From Rebecca billardiae RCC1528 (Eukaryota; Haptophyta), in contig OZ251231.1 of NCBI GenBank assembly GCA_965240325.2, forward strand, positions 620,001 to 684,000: 64,000 bases of DNA, read 5' to 3'. The translations under genes and the position numbers were made by a program. Below the pieces are notes generated by a model, which had not been told where the DNA came from, made no database searches, and worked only from the letters and a program-made list of their open reading frames with translations. This document shows positions 22,060 to 32,271 of this stretch, piece after piece (the stretch's first letter is position 1; every line of letters begins with the position of its first letter).

Positions 22060-24867
22060 TCATGGGTCGCTCCGGCTGCTCATGGACGGATCGACTGCGG
22101 CGCCGCCCGCCTCGCGCGCTGCCAGAGGGGCAGCCGGCTCAGGCTGCACGCGCGAGCGCTTGCCGCCCTGCTCGGCGTGGACGAGCGACGAGAGCCGGTC
22201 GGCGCTGAAGGCGCGCATCGGCGGCATGAACATGCCGCCGAGCCCGCCTCGGGCCGACGCCTCCTTGCTCGACGGCGCGTTGCTAGGCGCCGCGCCGGTG
22301 ACCGAGCCGGCGCGCGGCCGGCCGCGGCCACAGCTCCCCCCACGGGCGCCACCGCCGCCGCCGCCGCCGCCGCCCGCGCCGCCGCCGCCCACGCCGCCGA
22401 TCCGCAGGTCGTACGCGCGCCGCCTGCTCGCCATGCCGCGCACGTGCCGCTGGATCTCGACGGCGCTCGCCTCCAGCCGCTCGTGCAGCTCAGAGCCCCA
22501 CGCGGCGAAGGGCGCGTCCGCGCCCGCGGGCGGCCCGAGCAGCCGCGCGCCCCGCTCCGCGCGCAGCGCCGCCACGCGCTGGCGGTCGCGCATCGAGCGG
22601 AAGTGCGCCTGGATGGTGGTCGCGCCGCGCCACTGCGCGTCGCGCCTCGCCTGCTCCTCGGCGAAGCGCGGCCGGCGCCGCTCCCCGTCGTCCTCCAGCG
22701 CCGCGCGCAGCACGCGTCGGCACTTCTGGTTGAACTGCTCGCGCCCGCCGAACCCGGCCTCGATGATGAAGAGCAGCCGCTCGTCGTCGCCCGGGTGCGA
22801 GGCCTGTGACGCGCGCACGTCGAAGTGCGACACGGCGCGCACAAGGCTGGCGTGCGCGGCATCGCCGCTCTCGAGCTCGAGCGCCGCGTCATTGCGGAGG
22901 GCCCGCGTGCCGCCATTTAGCCGGTCGGGCGAGGACACGCCCGCCGCCTCGGCCGCGGCCTCCTCGGCGATCGCCTCGCTCGCGCGCGCCGCCGCCTCGC
23001 GCATCGACTCGCCGCCCCGCGCCTGCGCCGCCGCCGCCTTGGCGTTCGCCTCCGCGTCCGCGCCCTCCACCTCGATCGCGTCGTCGAGCGTGCGCAGCTC
23101 AAACGCCGGCGGCGCCTCGTCGTCGTCGTCCAGCATCTCGAGATAGCAGAACACCTCGAGCACGCACCACAGCCGGAAGAGCCACGTGCGCCCCGTGAGC
23201 GCGAGCAGCGAGTTGCACCCCGCGAGGAACAGCGGCAGGAACGCCAGCCGGGCGTCGTGCTGCCCGGACGAGAGGTCGAGGGATGCCTTGTCGAGCCAGA
23301 CAGTGGGCTCGCGTCCGTGGTGGCGCGCGCGGAACTCGCGCCGCCACGCCTGCAGCCCGACCCACTTCGCTGCGGGGTCGTCGTGCCAGCTGTGGCTGAT
23401 GAACTGCGCGCACGCCCGCCGGGGAGGTCGCAGGCGCAGCCGGGCGCGGCGGCGTACAGCCGTGAGCGCAGCGTGCGGCGTGGCGCGGCGCGGCGCGGCG
23501 CGGCGCGGCGCGGCGCGGCGTGGCGCGGTGCGGCGCGCGCGGCACGCGCGCGCGGCGCGCACCGCGTCGACCTCGCCAAAGCGTGCGGGCACCGAGCGCG
23601 CATACAGCGCCGGGTCTGGCTTCGAGCTCTGCAGGTCGGCAAACGTGAGCTGGTCCAGCGTGATCGCGCGGAACGCCGCCTCCGCCTGCTCCTGCAGCTC
23701 AGCGGCGGTGTTGCTTCCGAGCATGGCGGCAATCATCGCGCCGGTTGACACCTCCTCCGAGACGAGCGAGAGGGCGGAGGTGACGCGCGCGCGCGTGTCG
23801 CGGTCGAGCGCGACCGCGCCGATCACGAAGAGCTCCACGCACAGCGCGAGCAGCGCGCCCTCCAGCAGCCCGAACGGCCGGCCCGCGACAGCGCTCGCGC
23901 CAGTGGCAAGAGCGCTCACGAGCGCTATGCTGATCGCCACCCCCTCGGCAATGCACGCGCCGCCCCACGCGCGCCAGAGCGTGTCCAGCACGGAGCGGGG
24001 CGGCAGGTCGAGGATGAGCGTCGGTAGCAGTAGCAGCACCACCGTGTTCAGCACGACCGCCGTCGCGCCGAACGACCAGCCGCCGATCGCGATCCACTCG
24101 CACGGCACGAGCGACGGCGACTCGACGCGCGCAAACGGCCGCTCGCACAGGCCGCCGCGCCGGTCGGCGGCGGGCACGTCGGCCCAGAGCGAGAAGAAGA
24201 TGCACGCGGCGAGCGCGGAGAGCGTGGCGAGCAGGAAGAACCCCGCGCACGCCATCCCCGCCGCCGCGTCCACCGCGCGCCGGTCGGCGGGCCGGAGCGC
24301 GAGCATGACGAGCAACGCACCAGCGCTGAAGGCACACGGGCCGAACCATGTCGCGTCCGAGCCGTGCCTGGCGAGGAGGAGGAGGCTGGCGAAGCCGCCG
24401 GCGGTGAGGATCATGCCCAGCCCAACGAGCGAGACCTGCAGCGCCACGCGCCGCGCCCGCCCCTGCATGCGCGCGCGGTCGAGCTGCATGGTGAGCTGCT
24501 CCCTCACGGCCACGTCCGTCGGGTGGCGCGTCAACCGGAGCTGGCCGCTGCCGTAGGAGATCTCCGCGGTGGTCTGGCGGGATTGTACACGCTTCGTCTG
24601 CGCGTCCTGTACCACGTCGAGCATCGAGCGCCGCCGCTTCAGCGGCTCCACCGTCGCCTTGGACAGGCCTCGCCATAATGAGCGCGAGCGCAACGAGAGG
24701 TAGCTCTGCCGCAGGGACTGGCGGACGGCCAGCGTCGTGAGCCAGACGCCGAGCGCCACGATGAGGAGGTTTAGACCGACGTGTACGCCGACGATCGTCG
24801 CGACGGCGGCCGGCCGCCTTGCCAAGTCGTCGAAGCCTCGCAGCCCGCGCAAGAAGGCCCCACTCAT
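22060..24867 (-). CDS. Multi-TM protein with TIR-like domain and IQ motifs, spliced
   Basis: Proposed CDS is complement(join(22060..23403, 23563..24867)), giving 882 residues from the ATG at 24867 (MSGAFLRGLRGFDD). The N-terminal half has about seven hydrophobic helices, for example ATIVGVHVGLNLLIVALGV and GGWSFGATAVVLNTVVLLLL. A 159-nt intron (GTGCGC...GCGCAG, internally repeated GGCGC) stands just before the soluble half. That half opens QFISHSWHDDPAAKW or, spliced, DAFISHSWHDD, and continues with TVWLDKASLDLSSG, LPLFLAGCNSLLALTG and LFRLWCVLEVFCYLEM. This is the TIR-like domain common on algal membrane proteins, related to signalling or NAD-hydrolysing TIRs. Near the C-terminus are two IQ-type calmodulin sites (TTIQAHFRSMRDRQRV and VEIQRHVRGMASRRR), then a Gly-rich tail. 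It is probably a plasma- or endomembrane signalling protein with calcium input. Confidence 0.8.
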   Translation of the reverse strand: MSGAFLRGLRGFDDLARRPAAVATIVGVHVGLNLLIVALGVWLTTLAVRQSLRQSYLSLRSRSLWRGLSKATVEPLKRRRSMLDVVQDAQTKRVQSRQTTAEISYGSGQLRLTRHPTDVAVREQLTMQLDRARMQGRARRVALQVSLVGLGMILTAGGFASLLLLARHGSDATWFGPCAFSAGALLVMLALRPADRRAVDAAAGMACAGFFLLATLSALAACIFFSLWADVPAADRRGGLCERPFARVESPSLVPCEWIAIGGWSFGATAVVLNTVVLLLLPTLILDLPPRSVLDTLWRAWGGACIAEGVAISIALVSALATGASAVAGRPFGLLEGALLALCVELFVIGAVALDRDTRARVTSALSLVSEEVSTGAMIAAMLGSNTAAELQEQAEAAFRAITLDQLTFADLQSSKPDPALYARSVPARFGEVDAVRAARACRARRTAPRRAAPRRAAPRRATPHAALTAVRRRARLRLRPPRRACAQFISHSWHDDPAAKWVGLQAWRREFRARHHGREPTVWLDKASLDLSSGQHDARLAFLPLFLAGCNSLLALTGRTWLFRLWCVLEVFCYLEMLDDDDEAPPAFELRTLDDAIEVEGADAEANAKAAAAQARGGESMREAAARASEAIAEEAAAEAAGVSSPDRLNGGTRALRNDAALELESGDAAHASLVRAVSHFDVRASQASHPGDDERLLFIIEAGFGGREQFNQKCRRVLRAALEDDGERRRPRFAEEQARRDAQWRGATTIQAHFRSMRDRQRVAALRAERGARLLGPPAGADAPFAAWGSELHERLEASAVEIQRHVRGMASRRRAYDLRIGGVGGGGAGGGGGGGGGARGGSCGRGRPRAGSVTGAAPSNAPSSKEASARGGLGGMFMPPMRAFSADRLSSLVHAEQGGKRSRVQPEPAAPLAAREAGGAAVDPSMSSRSDP

Positions 24868-25046
24868 GTCGCGGCGCCAAGGACTAGCACAACGGATCCA
24901 GATGGCTGATCTCAGCAAAGGAATGAAAGGGGGGGCTCATGAAGAGTTACTACTGCTGCCACTGATCCGATATCAGATTCTCAGATCGAGATCGAAACGA
25001 CACGACAGCAAAGGCCGTACGACGTAACGACGGAACCTTCGTCAGC
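24868..25046. promoter_or_regulatory. Putative bidirectional promoter
   Basis: These 179 bases separate the divergent start codons of the TIR-like membrane protein and the aldo-keto reductase. The middle is AT-richer (GATATCAGATTCTCAGATC). No defined element is recognised. Confidence 0.35.
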
Positions 25047-26069
25047 ATGCGCGCCATGGTGCTTGTGATGCTGGAAGCGGTCGCCCGGGCCGTGCTGCCC
25101 GTGGTGCAGCTCACAGGTGGCCTGCAAATGCCCGCCATCGCCATTGGCACTGGCGTTAGATCGGGGGCAAAGAAGGAAGGGAGCGCGATGCTTATTTACG
25201 CGCTCGAATCGGGATTCCGGCACATCGACGCTGCGGAATCGTACGGCTCGGCCGGCGTGGTCGGCAAGGCTTTGCACGCGGTCCTCGGCGAGGGTCGCGT
25301 GCGCCGGGGTGACTTGTTCGTCACGGTCAAACTCGGCAACGACATGCACAACCCAGAAGACGTGCCGCGCGCGCTGAACAGGTCGCTCTCGGCGCTGCGG
25401 CTGTCGTACGCCGACCTCTTCCTGATGCACTGGCCAGTCAGCGGCACGACGGCGCTGCCGGTCGAGGACGATGGGTATACGCGGCCCACCGTCGCGACCA
25501 CGTGGAGCACGATGGAGGAGCTCGTGCGCTCGGGGCGCGTGCGTGCGCTGGGCGTGAGCAATTTCGGGCCACGCCGACTGCGCGCCCTCGTGGCGACGGC
25601 CACGATCCCACCCGTCGTGAATCAGGTCGAGTTGCACCCGATCTGGCGGGACGACCGCCTGCTCGCGGTGGCGAAGGAGCTCGGCGTGCATCTCTCCGCC
25701 TACTCGCCGCTGGGCGGCGGCTCGGACAAGCTCCTCGAGTCGCCTGTGGTCGACAGGATTGCGCAGGAGCTCGGTCGCACGCCCGCCCAGGTCCTGCTGC
25801 GCTGGGGTCTCGAGCGAGGGACGTCCGTGGTGACCGCGTCGCGCACGCGGAAGCACCTCGACGACATCCTTGCCGTTGCGGACTTCGCCCTCAGCCCCGG
25901 CCACATGAGCGCACTCTCGACGATGGAGCCACAGAAGCGTGTGATGTCCATGCGCTTTGCGTACTCCTCCCAGGGCGTGCGCGTGTCCAAAATGCTGCTT
26001 CCCAACGGGACGCTCCGCCCCAACGTCGGTCACCACGGGTTGATGCCGTACTGGCAAGTACTCGCCTAG
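25047..26069 (+). CDS. Aldo-keto reductase
   Basis: Single exon, 340 residues. It is an NAD(P)H-dependent oxidoreductase of the AKR (TIM-barrel) family that reduces aldehydes and ketones. The catalytic tetrad is intact: D61 and Y66 (HIDAAESYG), K95 (FVTVKLGND) and H128 (FLMHWPV). Further family signatures are RALGVSNFGPRRL, NQVELHPIW and SAYSPLGGG. The NADPH-binding region near the end (SVVTASRTRKHLDDIL) is slightly altered from the usual IPKS. The first 20 residues are hydrophobic and could be a signal or transit sequence. A C-terminal extension of about 45 residues follows the barrel. The substrate is unknown. Confidence 0.9.
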   Translation: MRAMVLVMLEAVARAVLPVVQLTGGLQMPAIAIGTGVRSGAKKEGSAMLIYALESGFRHIDAAESYGSAGVVGKALHAVLGEGRVRRGDLFVTVKLGNDMHNPEDVPRALNRSLSALRLSYADLFLMHWPVSGTTALPVEDDGYTRPTVATTWSTMEELVRSGRVRALGVSNFGPRRLRALVATATIPPVVNQVELHPIWRDDRLLAVAKELGVHLSAYSPLGGGSDKLLESPVVDRIAQELGRTPAQVLLRWGLERGTSVVTASRTRKHLDDILAVADFALSPGHMSALSTMEPQKRVMSMRFAYSSQGVRVSKMLLPNGTLRPNVGHHGLMPYWQVLA

Positions 26070-27160
26070 TGGATGCTTCGTCGCATAGTAGCGGCGGCCG
26101 GGCCGGCCGGGCAACATGGAACGGTGCCAGCACCAAGCCCGCTGCACACTGCGTGTCCGACTCGTCACGGTACCGTCTAACTGCCAGTCTTGGCATCGTA
26201 ACAGACAGATCACTCTCGTCTCTCGGATTCTCTTAAAACACTCACGGTAATTAGTACTATCACAGTTACTGCTGCTGAGTGCTGTCAGTCAGGCCGCCGA
26301 GGTCAGGGCCTGTCACTTAGAAGTCCTAATATACATGATGGGGGTACTAAGCAGGTGATTATGGCGGGCCGTAGGTCCGCCCCTTGTAGTGCCCGGGGAA
26401 AAGAAAAGAAAAAGAAGAGAAAATAAAATCGCCTCGCAAAGAAAAGAAAATCGCTTCGCTCACTACCGGGCGCCCTCGCAGCTCCCACTGGGGACGCTCG
26501 GCCGAAAAAGAGTTAGCCGATGGCGCGGAGCGCGTGGGCCGCGCGCGCCAAATCCAACGCCGGCGCGGACATCGCGCGAGGATTCCCGAGACGTGTTTTC
26601 GCCCGATTCGCGATTGCTGCCCTCGTCGTCTCGCGTGCAGGTCGAACGGGGGCCAAAGTCGACGCGTTTGGAGGTACGCTCGGCGCGTCGACACGATCGT
26701 GCGACCTGGGGCGGTCCTCGCCTGACTTGCACGTCGAGCGCTCGCACGGGCTATAGTAGCAAGCGCTGCGCACGACAACCACCTCGCGCGATCCACCGCC
26801 GCGCGTCGGGCTCGGTGCGGAAAGGCCCTCATCACGAGGTGTCTCGCGGGCGGGAAGCGCCATCGCACGCGACGCAAGATTTGGCGCGGCCTTCTGAACT
26901 CGATCGCCGGAATCCGCGCACCAGGACTCAGTCGTCGCTCGCCGTCCCTCAGGCGAAGCCCACGTCCGGCCTGCATGGCGTCGACGGTGACCAATGCGAC
27001 GGAAGCGCAGCGCCAACGTCGTACGACGCGCAGCGGACGCACCTCCCGGGTCTGTCGCCGTGGCAGCAACCGCGTCTTCGCGAGTTGGCGCACAGGCAAG
27101 CCCGTGATGCCATCCGAAGAGAGATGAAACGTCGAGCATGCAACATCGCCGCGCTATCCT
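26070..27160. other. Intergenic, no supported gene
   Basis: This stretch holds a purine-rich tract near 26397-26455 (repeated GAAAAGAAAA words) and then GC-rich sequence with overlapping open frames on both strands of up to about 430 codons. None has a recognisable motif, and opposing frames of similar length suggest composition, not coding. Part of it could be 5' debris of the broken gene at 27161-27690. Confidence 0.4.
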
Positions 27161-27690
27161 CGTCCATGGCGCAGGCGCTGCGGGACGAGGCGGAAGTCGT
27201 CACGCCGGTGACGGATGCGCTGCGCTTCGTGTGCCCGCGTGAGCAGCGCTTGCCCACTCTCGATCGCGAGTGGCACACGCTGTCGCTGTGCGCGCGCGCG
27301 CGCACAACCAACAGCTCCTCGTGCCGCCGAGCACGCGGGCGCCAGACCTGTCGAAGATGCGAAGAGCGACGACCGCGTGAACGTCAACGCGCTCGTGCTC
27401 GGCGTGGCGGCCGTGTACGACGTCAACGCGACCTGCGCCGAGCCCATCATGCCCGGAGCGGACATCGGCAAGCATCCTCGCGACGACCGCTCTCGGCTGG
27501 CGGCAGGAGGACATGCACACGATCTACTCTGGCGGCTTCGTCGGCGGCGAGGCGCTCGATTACGCCATCGCGGTCGAGATGCGGCACATACAGCGCGTAC
27601 CCGCGCTCGCGCGGAGCAACGGGCTGCCCGCCCCGCCCCGCGTGCTGCACATTACCTCGTGGGTGTGGGCCTCGCTGATGCGCATACGAT
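27161..27690 (+). pseudogene. Broken protein-coding fragment, family unknown
   Basis: Three stretches look protein-like but lie in different frames. One is SMAQALRDEAEVVTPVTDAL near 27165. One is [20 protein letters not shown] near 27371, running to MPGADIG near 27465. One is [20 protein letters not shown] near 27513, running to [11 protein letters not shown] near 27677. The step between the second and third is a one-base frameshift around 27465, and no GTGCG...AG intron explains it. The normal-looking residue composition contrasts with the Arg/Ala noise around. I read it as a decayed gene next to AT tracts. The original function is not recognisable. Confidence 0.4.
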
Positions 27691-27859
27691 TACAGACGTA
27701 CGTACACATGGGACAGAACTTCAGGTGTGGCACTGGTCCTCGCACTCGACTGTCCGTCACCCACGGCCACGAGCGAATGTGGAAAGACGCGAATCCGCAG
27801 AGGATACGTTGCGACAGCACTGGCACGGCCCGCCGACCCCCCCGCCCGCCGCCAGGGCA

Positions 27860-28034
<175 letters not shown>

Positions 28035-28040
28035 GCAACT

Positions 28041-29480
28041 TCATCTGCACGGGCCGATGCCCGATGCACCCTCCACGACGATGGGGTGGATATCGTTAGA
28101 GGCGCACGGCACTCGGTGATGAAACTCAAAGTCCCCTCCGGCTCTGGACTCCCAGTGCGCCGACTTGAGCGCGTAGAGCTCCGTGCACCGACCCGGGCGG
28201 TCGAACTCGATGCTGAGCGCGGACCGTGCACGCGTGCCGTTCAGATTCGGCCCGTGGATCGAGTTCGTGTCGAAGAGGTAGAGCGAGCCGAGCCGGCCGT
28301 GCATCGAGACGACCTGGTGCTGCGTGCGCACCCACCTATCGTCGAAGCGCGAGTCGAAGACCACGGAGTCGTCGACCGAGTAGTAGACCGCGCGGTGCGT
28401 GCCGTTGGTGACGAGCGTGGGGCGGCCGTGCGTCTCGTCCACGTCGTGCAGCAGGAGGTAAAGCTTGATCCGCCGCCCCACGCGGTCGTGGTGCCACAGG
28501 TCGTTCGGGCGCGGCCAAACGTGTTCGCGGAATCGGCGGATCGTCGCGCCGTACGTGCACACCGCCGGCGGCGGGGCTGGGCCGGGCGCGCCCGAGCTCG
28601 TATGGCGACGCGCTGCGGCCGCACGTGCCGGGTGCATGTACGTCCCCACCGCACGCGCGAGGGCCTCGTCGCGCAGAAGAGGGCGCAGGAGGGCGGCCAG
28701 CTCCTTGTCCCACGCGCCGAGCACGTGGCCGCTTCGATACACTTCCATGCGGTGGCTCTTCAGCCAGCTCTCTCGCACGTCGAGCGCGTCCATCGCCACG
28801 CGCGCGATCCGCTCCGCGTCGAGACCGGGCCAGGACTCGAAGCGCACGAAGCCGTCGCGCGAGAGCCGCGCGTACAGCTCCGCGGCGCGGCGCCCGACAC
28901 CATCGGCGTCACTGCCGAGCGCGTCCGCCAGCAGCGCCGCCGGCGCGTGCCGCTGCGGCACGTCCAGCTCCCAGAAGGCGCGCGCGAGGCGCAGGTTGCG
29001 CTCCTCCGCACGGGCGGCATGCAGGTTGCGCTCGGACGGATGCGTGTCTCGTGGCAGCGCGGCCATCGACGGCATCGCGCCGTTGTGCAGCTGCACCACC
29101 TTCGCGAATGCCTGCTCGAGGGTAGAGTTGGACGTGTTCGGGTCTGCATCTCGTGTGAGCGCGGGCGTCAGCATAGCGGTCGGATCGTAGCTGACGGCGC
29201 CCAGCGAGAGTCCCGCGACGATCGCCACGCGCAGCTGCTGCGCAGACGTTGCTGATCGCCGCAGCCGCGCGCAGAATCCATTCCGACGATGCGTGTAGAC
29301 GTCGTTCATGATCGCGGCGGACAGCTGCCGCTCGCGGACCCTGGGCTTGGTGGACAGACGGGCGGTGCCGTTGACTACTTTTGCGACGGGCAACTCGTGA
29401 ATCGCGTCGAAGGCGCGCACGCTGGATGGCGTAAATGGCATGGGAACACACTGGGCCGCCCATGACGTGTCGGCGGTCAT
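28041..29480 (-). CDS. Phytanoyl-CoA dioxygenase-like Fe(II)/2-oxoglutarate oxygenase
   Basis: Single exon, 479 residues, ATG at 29480. It belongs to the PhyH-like oxygenases, which hydroxylate small lipophilic or other substrates with iron and 2-oxoglutarate. The facial triad is visible: H330 and D332 (LWHHDRVG) and the distal H409 (DTNSIHGPN), followed by Arg residues ([11 protein letters not shown]) for 2-oxoglutarate binding. Between them lie [19 protein letters not shown] and [11 protein letters not shown], typical of the double-stranded beta-helix core. The N-terminal third (about residues 1-160) is not typical and includes a weak hydrophobic segment ([16 protein letters not shown]), so targeting is unclear. 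The stop lies close to a TA tract. Substrate unknown. Confidence 0.85.
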   Translation of the reverse strand: MTADTSWAAQCVPMPFTPSSVRAFDAIHELPVAKVVNGTARLSTKPRVRERQLSAAIMNDVYTHRRNGFCARLRRSATSAQQLRVAIVAGLSLGAVSYDPTAMLTPALTRDADPNTSNSTLEQAFAKVVQLHNGAMPSMAALPRDTHPSERNLHAARAEERNLRLARAFWELDVPQRHAPAALLADALGSDADGVGRRAAELYARLSRDGFVRFESWPGLDAERIARVAMDALDVRESWLKSHRMEVYRSGHVLGAWDKELAALLRPLLRDEALARAVGTYMHPARAAAARRHTSSGAPGPAPPPAVCTYGATIRRFREHVWPRPNDLWHHDRVGRRIKLYLLLHDVDETHGRPTLVTNGTHRAVYYSVDDSVVFDSRFDDRWVRTQHQVVSMHGRLGSLYLFDTNSIHGPNLNGTRARSALSIEFDRPGRCTELYALKSAHWESRAGGDFEFHHRVPCASNDIHPIVVEGASGIGPCR

Positions 29481-29689
29481 GGGAGGCCCTGCCGCACGCG
29501 CCCGTGCGCGGCGAGGGGTGGAGTGCGGGGCTGGCGGGCGTCAGGGTCGCCTCGAGAGGGTCGATGAGTCCCCCGCCCAAGCGAGGGCCACCCCCTCAGT
29601 CGGCCTCTCCGCGTCGCGCGCGTCGTCGGCGCGCGGGTGCTTTCGAGCCCTTGTGAAGGCACGCCGAGGTACGAGCAGTCGGCCACCAC

Positions 29690-29850
29690 CCGTCCCAGAA
29701 AGCCCCTGACTCTCATGAGCCCAACCTTGATTCCTTTGCTGAGCCCGTCTTCGGCTCAGCGGGCTCAAAACATGCCGACGGCATGTTTTGAGCTCAGTGA
29801 CTATGAAATGGGCTGGCAATAACGAATAGCTGCGGGTATTTTTCAATACC
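29690..29850 (+). repeat. Hairpin repeat, copy 2 (14-bp stem, GAC loop)
   Basis: This is the relative of 7827-7950. The conserved words CCCGTCCCAGAAAGCCC, GAGCCCGTCTTCGGCTCAG and TGCGGGTATTTT occur in the same order. The hairpin has its left stem at 29763-29776, loop GAC at 29777-29779 and right stem at 29780-29793. The stem middle differs from copy 1 (AAACATG against TGAGGTA), yet pairing is perfect in both. This copy has about 30 extra bases before the first stem. Confidence 0.7.
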
Positions 29851-30401
29851 AGGGAGCCTTGATGTAGGGGGCTGGCTGGGACGGGTGGAGTGCGCTGATG
29901 CGGCCGCGGCCACTGGCGGAGCAGCCGCCAACTCTCGCCCTTTTCTCAATTCTTCAAGAACGGATTTTTCCTGCTCAAGTTTGTGGTACACGACTGGTCG
30001 TACCTGGGCTTGCCTTCACCTTCGGTACCAGACGTGGCGCAAGGCGGTCATCCTTTATGTCAGGCATCCGTCAACGACCTGAGCCGTACCACGGCATTGT
30101 GCGCCAGCTGGAGGTCGGGCATTTGGTCGGGTGCACCCGCGCGCTGTCCGGCGCGCTTGCCAGTGGCTACGCGGATGTCACGCCGGTCCGCGTTTCCCTC
30201 CCCGCGCCCGTGTCCGACCACGCCGCGCCCGCCAATGCGCGCGCGCCGCGAGATGCGCCACCTTCAAGGGCGTCTTCAGGAGCTTCGGGCGTTTCAGACG
30301 ATTCGACACTTATACTATGCCCCCCCTGTATTGACACTTGACATGATACATATTGTCGCATATACCGCCACGTAGTGAGTGACGTAGTCGTCGTTAAGGC
30401 A

Positions 30402-30477
<76 letters not shown>

Positions 30478-30761
30478 CGCCTATATATGAAAACCACGAC
30501 TCGACGACATCAACCTTTATTTGAGTGGCGGGGGCGCGGGGCGCTCGGTTTATTGTTTTAAAAGCTAGTAATGTAGCATCAGCAGCATTTAACTGGGGAG
30601 ACGCACTATCAGTATTATCAGTATCACGCAGCCGACGTCAGATGTCATCAGCATCGTGCGATGGACGGACCGCGCTCGCTGCCGACGCTGGCACGACTCC
30701 GTGACGCGCTGCGTTGACTCAGCGCGGCCGAGTCCCCGCAGACGGCGCGGTGGCCTGTGAT
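29851..30761. other. Intergenic with AT tract
   Basis: No supported gene. A (AT)n microsatellite occupies 30405-30474. Short open frames near 29900-30330 on the plus strand show no recognised motif. Confidence 0.5.
30405..30474. repeat. (AT)n microsatellite
   Basis: About 70 bases of uninterrupted AT. Confidence 0.95.
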
Positions 30762-32128
30762 CTACAGCAGCGCTGGGTCATGGCTTGCGCGCTCACGCTG
30801 CCGCCAGACCACGGCCCCGGCTGCGGCCAGCACGAGAAGCGCTCCGCCGACGGCGGCTCCGACGGCTGTGACAGCCCCGTATGACCGTGCGCTGCTGGTG
30901 GCGCTGCTCGCATCCGCCCTGAGCGCGGGGGCCGACAGCCCGCTGGCCTCGAGAAAGCTGCGCGGAGCGGCCAAACGCGAACAAGCGCGCGCCGGGTCAA
31001 AGGCGCACGCCCGGCCGCCGGCGCGCACGGCAGGCGCTCGTCTCTGCGGGCGGCGGCGCGCGAGCACGCGCAGGCGCCGCTGGGCGTGCGCGCACAGTTC
31101 CTCCTTCAGGCCTTTCAGCGCCAGCACTTTGGATGGCACGGCGCCTGTGAACGTGTTCGTCCGAACGTCGCTGCGCGCGCGCACCGCGCCACGGGCCGGC
31201 GGCGCGGTGGTGAGCGTGTCGGGGGGGGCCCCGCTGCTGCCCCGCTGGCAGCCCGCGCCAGTGGCCGAGGGCGCGATGCGCCACGCTTCACGGGCGCGCG
31301 CGCGCGCGCGCGCGCGCGCGCGCACAGGCGGGTGAGCCCCTTGATCCGGCCGATCTCGCTGGGCAAGGGCCCCGTGAACTTGTTCTCGCTCAGGTCACTG
31401 TGCGCGCCGCCACGCGGCGCGCGGCGTAGGCGCGGCCGAGAAGTCGGCTGCAGGTGGCGAGAGCGCGGGCTCGCGTGTGCCGAGCGCCAGCGCGGCGCGG
31501 GGCGTGGAGCTCGGGCGCGCGGTGGGATCGCAGCGCGCGCGCACATCCAGGTGAGGGAGGTACACCTTCCGATCTCGGTGGGCAGGCGGCCCGTCAGCTC
31601 GTTGGTATCAAACTCCCTGCGCGCGCGAGCACGCGCCGCCGGGGCGAGCGCGGCGGGTCAGCGCGCGAGAGGCGATGCTCGTCGCACGCGCGGAGATTCC
31701 GCGGCGTGTGCCCTGGCGACCGCTCTGGCGGCCCGTTCCGGGGGCGCCGGCTCCGCCGGAGGGCAGCATGCGCGCACGCACAGATTACGAATGTTGACAA
31801 GCGTGCCGATCTCAGTCGGAACGGTCCCAGAGATGACGGTGAAGTCGAGGAAGCTGCGCAGGCGCGGGCAGATCGCACGAGGTGGGCATACGCGACCCGT
31901 CAGCTGCACCACCAACTGCGGAGGCGGCCATGCGTACGCTGTCCGCGCAGCGCCAGCGCGGGGCCGCGCAAAGGCGCGGCCACGCGATGAGCCGCACGCC
32001 AGCGCGCGCAGAACGCACAGATTGCGGCAAGTCTCCGGGTTCGCCAGGCAGGCAGTGAACTCCCAGTTGTGGTCGAGATGCATGCCCGACGCGAACAGCT
32101 CTGTCGCGGCGAGGAGGGCAAACAGCAT
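30762..32128 (-). CDS. Small plant-type LRR transmembrane protein, six exons
   Basis: Proposed CDS is complement(join(30762..30957, 31096..31170, 31326..31397, 31545..31616, 31782..31853, 32019..32128)), giving 198 residues. Exon 1 has a signal-like MLFALLAATELFASG and a Cys-containing cap (CLANPETCRNL). Exons 2-5 each encode one 24-25-residue LRR of the plant receptor class: SGTVPTEIG, TGRLPTEIG, TGPLPSEIG, TGAVPSKV. Three are exactly 72 nt and one is 75. All five introns (138-165 nt) interrupt a Leu/Ile codon after its second base and begin GTGCG. Exon 6 gives a Ser/Ala linker, a TM helix (GAAVGGALLVLAAAGAVVW) and a short basic tail without kinase. It is probably a cell-surface or secretory-membrane binding protein. 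An in-frame ATG at 32227 would add 33 residues. Splicing is inferred from frame and LRR periodicity. Confidence 0.8.
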
Positions 32129-32271
32129 CCCCGCAGACCGTGCGAAAAGAGAGCGCGATCGACAGCCGGATGACGCTTGACAAGCGCAGGCCGGTAGCTC
32201 TGGGCCCCGCCCGGATCGACGAGGCATCGGGATTCAGGATGGGATGCTGCCAGTGCCAGTTGGCACAAGCG
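32129..32271. promoter_or_regulatory. Putative bidirectional promoter
   Basis: These 143 bases lie between the start codons of the LRR membrane protein and sulfotransferase copy 1. If the upstream ATG at 32227 is used for the LRR protein, only 44 bases remain. No element is recognised. Confidence 0.3.

Noticed and set aside
31617-32018. Introner-like introns, since introns at 14648, 31617 and 31854 are all exactly 165 nt long.
   Set aside because: By eye the two LRR-gene introns share no sequence beyond the splice ends and CG runs, so equal length looks like coincidence.
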